Positions 59,987 through 64,000 of a DNA stretch of 64,000 bases are shown piece after piece. Below the pieces are notes generated by a model. It saw nothing but the letters and a program-made list of their open reading frames with translations. It ran no database searches and had not been told where the DNA came from. Within the stretch, counting starts at the first letter, position 1, and each line of letters begins with the position of its first letter. The stretch comes from Amycolatopsis xylanica (GTDB lineage: Bacteria > Actinomycetota > Actinomycetes > Mycobacteriales > Pseudonocardiaceae), in NCBI RefSeq assembly GCF_900107045.1, contig NZ_FNON01000007.1, forward strand, positions 1 through 64,000. The letters are read 5' to 3'. Position numbers and translations under genes: made by a program.

Positions 59987-60045
59987 GAAAGCCCGAAAGT
60001 GGCTTTCGTCAGATAAGACCTGACGAAAGCCACTTTCGGGCTTTC
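59987..60045. terminator. Family C hairpin between convergent stops
   Basis: The arms GAAAGCCCGAAAGTGGCTTT and complement, extending to CGTCAG, pair over 26 bp around ATAAGAC. The hairpin abuts the stop of the LLM oxidoreductase and shares its core with the hairpin at 18351-18407. Confidence 0.85.
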
Positions 60046-60990
60046 CTATGCCAGGTCGCGCAGACCACTGAGGGTGAGCGCGCCGGCGGGGTCGTCGTCG
60101 GTGCAGGCCGGGACGATGGCGAGCTCGTCGACGCCGGCGTCGGCGTAGGCGGCGGCCTGGTCGCGGACGCGGGCGAGATCGCCGACCAGGCCGATCGCCT
60201 GGATCAGCGAGACGTCGATGACCTCGAGCAGCTCGCGCGGGTGCGGGCGCGTCAGCGCGAAGTCCACGAGCGCGCCGAACCCCTCGGCGCGGAACATGTC
60301 CGAGTACCCCGGCGCGGCGAGGTAGCCGACGATCCCTCGGCGCAGCTGGTCCAGCGCGGCGGGCTTGGGGTCCAGCGCGCCGACCACCCAAGCGGCCACG
60401 CGCGGCGGCGGCTTGCCCAGGCGCTTGGCGGCTTCGCGGAGGTCTTCGACGAGCCTGCCCGCGGTCGCCGGGCTGACGAGGTTCACGACCATACGGTCCG
60501 CGTGCGCCGCGGCCGCTTCGACGGCGGCGGGGCCGAACGCCGCGATGGTCACGCTCGATCGGGGTGGTTCGACGCGAAGCCGGTAGCCCGAAGCCGCCTT
60601 CTTGCCGTCCAGCAGCTCGCGCACGACCTGCGCCGACTCGCCGAGCGCGGCGGCCGCGCCCTTGCGGGAGCGGCCGTGCCAGTTCCGGACCACCACGTCG
60701 CTGGACGTGCCCAGCGCGACGTCGACCCGGCGGCCGGTCAGTGCGGCGACGGACGCGGCGCCCATCGCGATCATCGTCGGGTCCCGCACGGTCACCGGCA
60801 ACGGCCCGAGCGTCAGGTCGAGTCCCGGGGCCGCCGCGCCGATCGCGGTCGCCAGCGCGAAGACGTCCCAGGTCGCCATCTCGCCGATCCACAGCTCGCC
60901 GTAGCCAGCGGCTTCGGCGGCGCGCGCCGTGTCCAGCGCTTCGGCGGCGGGACGGTCCTGCCACAGTCCCAAGGTCACCGCGTACTTCAA
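60046..60990 (-). CDS. F420-dependent LLM class oxidoreductase
   Basis: The 314-residue protein is a luciferase-like monooxygenase family TIM barrel, with LWIGEMATWDVFALATAIGAA, TLGPLPVTVRDPTMIAM, VDVALGTSSDVVV and SLIQAIGLVGDLARVRDQA. It uses a TTG start at 60990 that overlaps the thiolase stop (TTGA) with a GGTGGAG ribosome site; an in-frame GTG four codons later is an alternative. Such enzymes use F420 or FMN. It is the last gene of an acyl-CoA degradation operon, so it may oxidise or reduce an acyl or steroid-type intermediate. Confidence 0.82.
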   Translation of the reverse strand: MKYAVTLGLWQDRPAAEALDTARAAEAAGYGELWIGEMATWDVFALATAIGAAAPGLDLTLGPLPVTVRDPTMIAMGAASVAALTGRRVDVALGTSSDVVVRNWHGRSRKGAAAALGESAQVVRELLDGKKAASGYRLRVEPPRSSVTIAAFGPAAVEAAAAHADRMVVNLVSPATAGRLVEDLREAAKRLGKPPPRVAAWVVGALDPKPAALDQLRRGIVGYLAAPGYSDMFRAEGFGALVDFALTRPHPRELLEVIDVSLIQAIGLVGDLARVRDQAAAYADAGVDELAIVPACTDDDPAGALTLSGLRDLA

Positions 60991-62195
60991 GCCACACGCT
61001 CCACCAGCATCGCCGTCCCCGATCCGGCCGCGCCACTGATCGCCACCACGCCGTACCGGCCTTGCCGCCGGTCCAGCTCGTCGACGCACCCGGTGAGCAG
61101 GATCGCCCCGGTCGCGCCGAATCCGTGGCCCATCGCGATGGTGCCGCCGTTGGGGTTGAACACTTCTTCGGGGAACCCTAGTTCCCGCTGGATCTTCACG
61201 CACAGCGCGGCGAACGCCTCGGCGAACTCCATCACGTCCACATCGGACGGTGCGAGGCCGAACCGGTCCAGCACCCGCGCGGTCGCGTCCTGCCCGGACA
61301 GCAGCATCCGGACCGGGTCACTGCCCGCGCTCACCGAGCCCTTGACCAGGGCGCGGGGCGCGAGCCCCAGCCGCTCCGCGGCGGCGGCCGAGCCGAGCAG
61401 CACCAGGCCGGCGCCGTCGGCCATCGACGGTGACGTGCCGCGGGTGTGCAGATGGCGGATCATGTCGAGTTCCCGCAAATGCCGCAGCACCAAGCCGTCC
61501 TGGCCGGTGGCGCCGAGTTCGGCGAACGCCGGCGCGAGCGCGGCCAGCGCTTCGGCGGTGGTGCCCGGCCGGACATGCTCGTCGTGCGCGAGCACGACCT
61601 CGCCCGCGTCGTCGGCGATCGGCACGAGTGAGGCGTCGAATCGGCCGTCCTTCCACGCGGCGGCGGCGAGCTGCTGTGTGCGGACGCCGTACGCGTCCAG
61701 CTCTTCCCTGGTGTAGCCGAGTTCGGTGGCGATCGTGTCGGCCGCGATTCCCATGTGGACTGACCCGATCCGCGCGACCACCGACGGATCGGTCCACAGT
61801 GGACCACCGTCGGCGAACAGCGGCACCCTGGAGACGGACTCGACCCCGCCCGCCAGCACCACGTCGGCCTCGCCGGACCGGATCATCCCGGCGCCAATCG
61901 CGATCGCGTCCAAGCCCGACGAGCAGAACCGGTTCACCGTCATGCCCGGCACGCCCGGCGGCCAGCCCGCGTCGAGCACCGCGGTCCGCGCGATGTTGCC
62001 ACCCTGCTCGCCCGCCTGCGACGCACAGCCCAAGATGACCTGGTCGACCGACTCGGGCGTGACCCCCGCACGCTCGACGAGCGCGTTCATGACTTGTTCG
62101 ACCAGGGCCAGCGGCGTGATCCCGGCGAGCGCGCCGTTGCTCGACGCCTTGCCGCGCGGTGAGCGCGCCGTCGCCAGGACGTACGCGTCGGTCAT
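60987..62195 (-). CDS. Acetyl-CoA acetyltransferase (thiolase II-like) with Ser in place of the second catalytic Cys
   Basis: The 402-residue protein has the thiolase nucleophile in NRFCSSGLD (Cys91), the His motif GHGFGATGA (His357), and ends AISGAAGSGTAMLVERVA. Thiolases normally carry CxGGGxG in the last motif; here the aligned position is Ser387, so the second catalytic Cys seems to be missing. The ATG at 62195 overlaps the preceding gene. It should cleave or condense acyl-CoA with CoA in beta-oxidation, but the motif change makes the reaction uncertain. Confidence 0.82.
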   Translation of the reverse strand: MTDAYVLATARSPRGKASSNGALAGITPLALVEQVMNALVERAGVTPESVDQVILGCASQAGEQGGNIARTAVLDAGWPPGVPGMTVNRFCSSGLDAIAIGAGMIRSGEADVVLAGGVESVSRVPLFADGGPLWTDPSVVARIGSVHMGIAADTIATELGYTREELDAYGVRTQQLAAAAWKDGRFDASLVPIADDAGEVVLAHDEHVRPGTTAEALAALAPAFAELGATGQDGLVLRHLRELDMIRHLHTRGTSPSMADGAGLVLLGSAAAAERLGLAPRALVKGSVSAGSDPVRMLLSGQDATARVLDRFGLAPSDVDVMEFAEAFAALCVKIQRELGFPEEVFNPNGGTIAMGHGFGATGAILLTGCVDELDRRQGRYGVVAISGAAGSGTAMLVERVA

Positions 62196-63409
62196 CGGCT
62201 GACGACCAGGGTCACGACCGTGGTGAACGAGCCGCCGACGTTGAGCGTGAGCGCCGTCCGCGCGCCGTCGACCTGGATCTCGCCCGCCGTGCCGGTGACC
62301 TGCCGCGCGGCGTCGTGCAGCATGCGCACACCGGTCGCGCCGACCGGATGGCCGAGCCCGATCAGCCCGCCGCTCGGGTTGACCGGCAGCGCCCCGGTCA
62401 GCCCGCCGTCGGCGATGTACTGGCCGCCCTCGCCGGGTTTCGCGGCGCCGAGGTGTTCCAGCGCGACCAGCCCGGTGATGGTGAAGCAATCGTGCAACTC
62501 GACGAGATCCAGCGCCTCGGGGCCGGCGATGCCCGCGCGCTTGTACGCGTCGGTCACGGCGCCACGCAGTTGCGGGAACAGGTAGTCGGCGTCCGCGGCA
62601 CGCTCCAGTTTCCCCGCCAGGCCAAGGTGCGCGGTGCGGTGGCCGAACCCGCTGATCACCGCGACGTCGCCGAGGTCCCGGCCATGCCGCCGTGCCCACT
62701 CGGCGGCGAAGGCCGGAGATGCCAGCAGGACGGCGGCCGCTCCGTCGGTGATCCGGCCGCAGTCGTTCTTGCGCAGCATGCCCTCGACGACGGGGTTCAG
62801 CGCGTCGTCCCGGCCGAACGAACCGGCGGGGAACGACCATTCGCGTGACTGGGCGAGCGGGTTGCGCGCGGCGTTGCGGAACGCGTTCTCCGCGAACGCG
62901 CCGAGATGCGCGTAGTCGAGCCCGTAGCGTTTGTCGTAGGTCTCGGCCACGTCGGCGAACAGGGCAGGCCAGGGGAATTTGGCCTCCAGCGCCTCATGTC
63001 CCGCCCATGCGGCGGAACCGAGATGCTCGGCCGCGGTCTGGCCGTCGGTGTTGCGCATCAGTTCGACACCGACGACGAGTGCGAGGTCGTACCGCCCGGA
63101 TTCGAGATCGGCGCAGGCGGCGAGCACAGCGGTGCTGCCGGACGCGCAGGCCGCCTCGTGCCGCGTGCTCGCGACCCCGTCGAGACCGGGCACCGCCGCG
63201 ACCAGCAGCCCGCCCAGCTGCGCCTGCCCGGTGAACAGCTCGGCCGCGAGGTTGCCGACATGCGCGACGCCCACCTGCGACGGGTCGACGTCCGCGTCGA
63301 TCAGCGCCGACGGGACCACCTCGCTGAACATTTCGAGTAGTCCCCGGCGCTCCTTCGCGAAGTTCCGGGCGAAATCGGTCTGCGCGCCACCGAGCACGAA
63401 GACGGTCAT
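62192..63409 (-). CDS. SCP-x type thiolase/lipid-transfer-like protein
   Basis: The 405-residue protein belongs to the thiolase-like SCP-x/Ltp group. It has HEAACASGST (Cys88), the HDCF motif, GGLIGLGHPVGATGVRM and a C-terminal LTLNVGGSFTTVVTLVV. Ltp-type proteins act in sterol or branched-chain acyl-CoA side-chain cleavage and often pair with a DUF35/OB-fold partner, which is not seen here. It overlaps the thiolase downstream and the acyl-CoA synthetase upstream by ATGA, so all are coupled. Confidence 0.85.
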   Translation of the reverse strand: MTVFVLGGAQTDFARNFAKERRGLLEMFSEVVPSALIDADVDPSQVGVAHVGNLAAELFTGQAQLGGLLVAAVPGLDGVASTRHEAACASGSTAVLAACADLESGRYDLALVVGVELMRNTDGQTAAEHLGSAAWAGHEALEAKFPWPALFADVAETYDKRYGLDYAHLGAFAENAFRNAARNPLAQSREWSFPAGSFGRDDALNPVVEGMLRKNDCGRITDGAAAVLLASPAFAAEWARRHGRDLGDVAVISGFGHRTAHLGLAGKLERAADADYLFPQLRGAVTDAYKRAGIAGPEALDLVELHDCFTITGLVALEHLGAAKPGEGGQYIADGGLTGALPVNPSGGLIGLGHPVGATGVRMLHDAARQVTGTAGEIQVDGARTALTLNVGGSFTTVVTLVVSR

Positions 63410-64000
63410 GAGGTCACTCCCTCTGGCGAGAACCGCTCTCGCAGCAGGCGTTTCACGATCTTGCCGACGGGATTGCGCGGAAGCTCGTCGACGAACTCCA
63501 GCCGTTCCGGCAGCTTGAACGACGCTATCCGACTCGCACGCAGGAACTCCACGAGTTCTTCGAGATCTGGCTTGCGTTGTCCGGCCACGACGACCGCGCA
63601 GGCGCGTTCGCCGAGCACCTCGTCCGGCACGCCGATGATCGCGACGTCGGCGACGTCCGGGTGCGCGGCAAGCAGTCCTTCGACCTCGGCTGGGGAGATG
63701 TTCATCCCGCCGCGGATCACCAGATCCTTGACCCGGTCGACGTGTTTGAGGAATTCGTGGCGCTCGCCGTCGATCTCGAAGACGTCGCCGGTGCGGTAGT
63801 AGCCGTCCTCGTCGAAGGCGGACTGGTCGAGTTCGGGACCGTCGGCGAGGTACCCGGCGAACACGGTCGGACCGGCCAGCCGGAGCTCGCCGGGAATGCC
63901 GGGCTCGGTGACCCGCTCCCCCGTGACGACGTCGTGCAGGCGCACCGAGGTCCGGTCGGCGACCGGCGTCGACCAGCGCACTTCCGAGGCGTAGTGCGGG
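63406..64000 (-). CDS. Acyl-CoA synthetase (AMP-forming), 5' part outside the window
   Basis: The visible C-terminal ~197 residues have the ANL motifs GELRLAGPTVFAGYL, YYRTGDVFEIDG (Asp of the ATP motif), RVKDLVIRGGMNISPAEVE (hinge) and NPVGKIVKRLLRERF with the catalytic Lys. The frame continues past the window edge. It should activate a fatty acid or related acid as acyl-CoA for the thiolases encoded next. It overlaps the SCP-x thiolase start (ATGA), giving an operon order of synthetase, SCP-x thiolase, thiolase, LLM oxidoreductase. Confidence 0.88.
   Translation of the reverse strand, partial: PHYASEVRWSTPVADRTSVRLHDVVTGERVTEPGIPGELRLAGPTVFAGYLADGPELDQSAFDEDGYYRTGDVFEIDGERHEFLKHVDRVKDLVIRGGMNISPAEVEGLLAAHPDVADVAIIGVPDEVLGERACAVVVAGQRKPDLEELVEFLRASRIASFKLPERLEFVDELPRNPVGKIVKRLLRERFSPEGVTS

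Noticed and set aside
1..64000. Genomic island or prophage
   Set aside because: No integrase, transposase, phage gene, tRNA attachment site or long low-GC stretch was seen; composition looks uniform apart from short intergenic gaps.

Overview
The window is GC-rich, gene-dense actinomycete DNA. Third codon positions are almost always G or C, GTG starts and 4-bp ATGA/GTGA gene overlaps are common, and there are F420-type enzymes, MMPL and LacI/TetR/PucR proteins. The repeated palindrome TCCACAGTGGA and the long palindromes placed between gene 3' ends suggest Pseudonocardiaceae, most likely Amycolatopsis or a close relative. That genus call is inference. I see no rRNA, tRNA, transposase, integrase or CRISPR array, so this looks like ordinary chromosome.

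Layout, left half. 0-1.6 kb: 3' part of a secreted GH87 alpha-1,3-glucanase with a discoidin-like domain. 1.6-4.7 kb: two tandem secreted tripeptidyl-aminopeptidase-like S33 hydrolases. 4.8-10.7 kb: a LacI regulator, a sugar-binding lipoprotein, two permeases and a GH13 alpha-glucosidase, with no ATPase gene. 10.8-13.6 kb: a secreted LVIVD beta-propeller protein and an orphan peptide-binding lipoprotein. 13.6-15.6 kb: divergent LysR/SDR pair. 15.8-17.2 kb: tandem secreted DUF4360 proteins. 17.2-20.3 kb: SnoaL-like/TetR divergent pair with clear operators, an SDR, and a small operon (short acidic protein, zinc-ribbon protein, methyltransferase). 20.3-24.1 kb: a subtilase with an atypical catalytic set and a complete lipoxygenase. 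24.2-29.6 kb: quinone oxidoreductase, two deazaflavin-dependent nitroreductase-like proteins, lpdA, an acyltransferase and proline iminopeptidase.

Layout, right half. 29.7-32.8 kb: LacI regulator with a DUF993 aldolase-like and a TIM-barrel isomerase gene. 32.7-34.7 kb: FAD monooxygenase/TetR pair around a palindromic operator. 34.8-38.2 kb: membrane cyclophilin, then a two-component system. 38.5-42.4 kb: amino-acid permease-davA-davB, a translationally coupled lysine monooxygenase/amidase operon. 42.5-46.7 kb: TetR, MMPL exporter and an MFS transporter. 47.1-55.3 kb: a coupled operon of fatty acyl-AMP ligase, a 1867-residue type I PKS (ACP-KS-AT-KR-ACP-degenerate ACP-TE) and an antigen-85/esterase-D-like acyl esterase. 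55.4-60.0 kb: TetR, alpha/beta hydrolase, small membrane and secreted proteins, a PucR regulator and a secreted SGNH esterase. 60.0-64.0 kb: an acyl-CoA degradation operon of LLM oxidoreductase, two thiolases and a partial acyl-CoA synthetase.

The most unusual unit is the FAAL-PKS-esterase operon. It resembles the fadD32-pks13-antigen 85 logic of mycolic acid assembly but has a ketoreductase fused into the synthase, and it lies in what looks like a mycolate-free lineage. A 48-bp copy of a palindrome found elsewhere only between genes has been taken up in frame into the KS-AT linker of that synthase.
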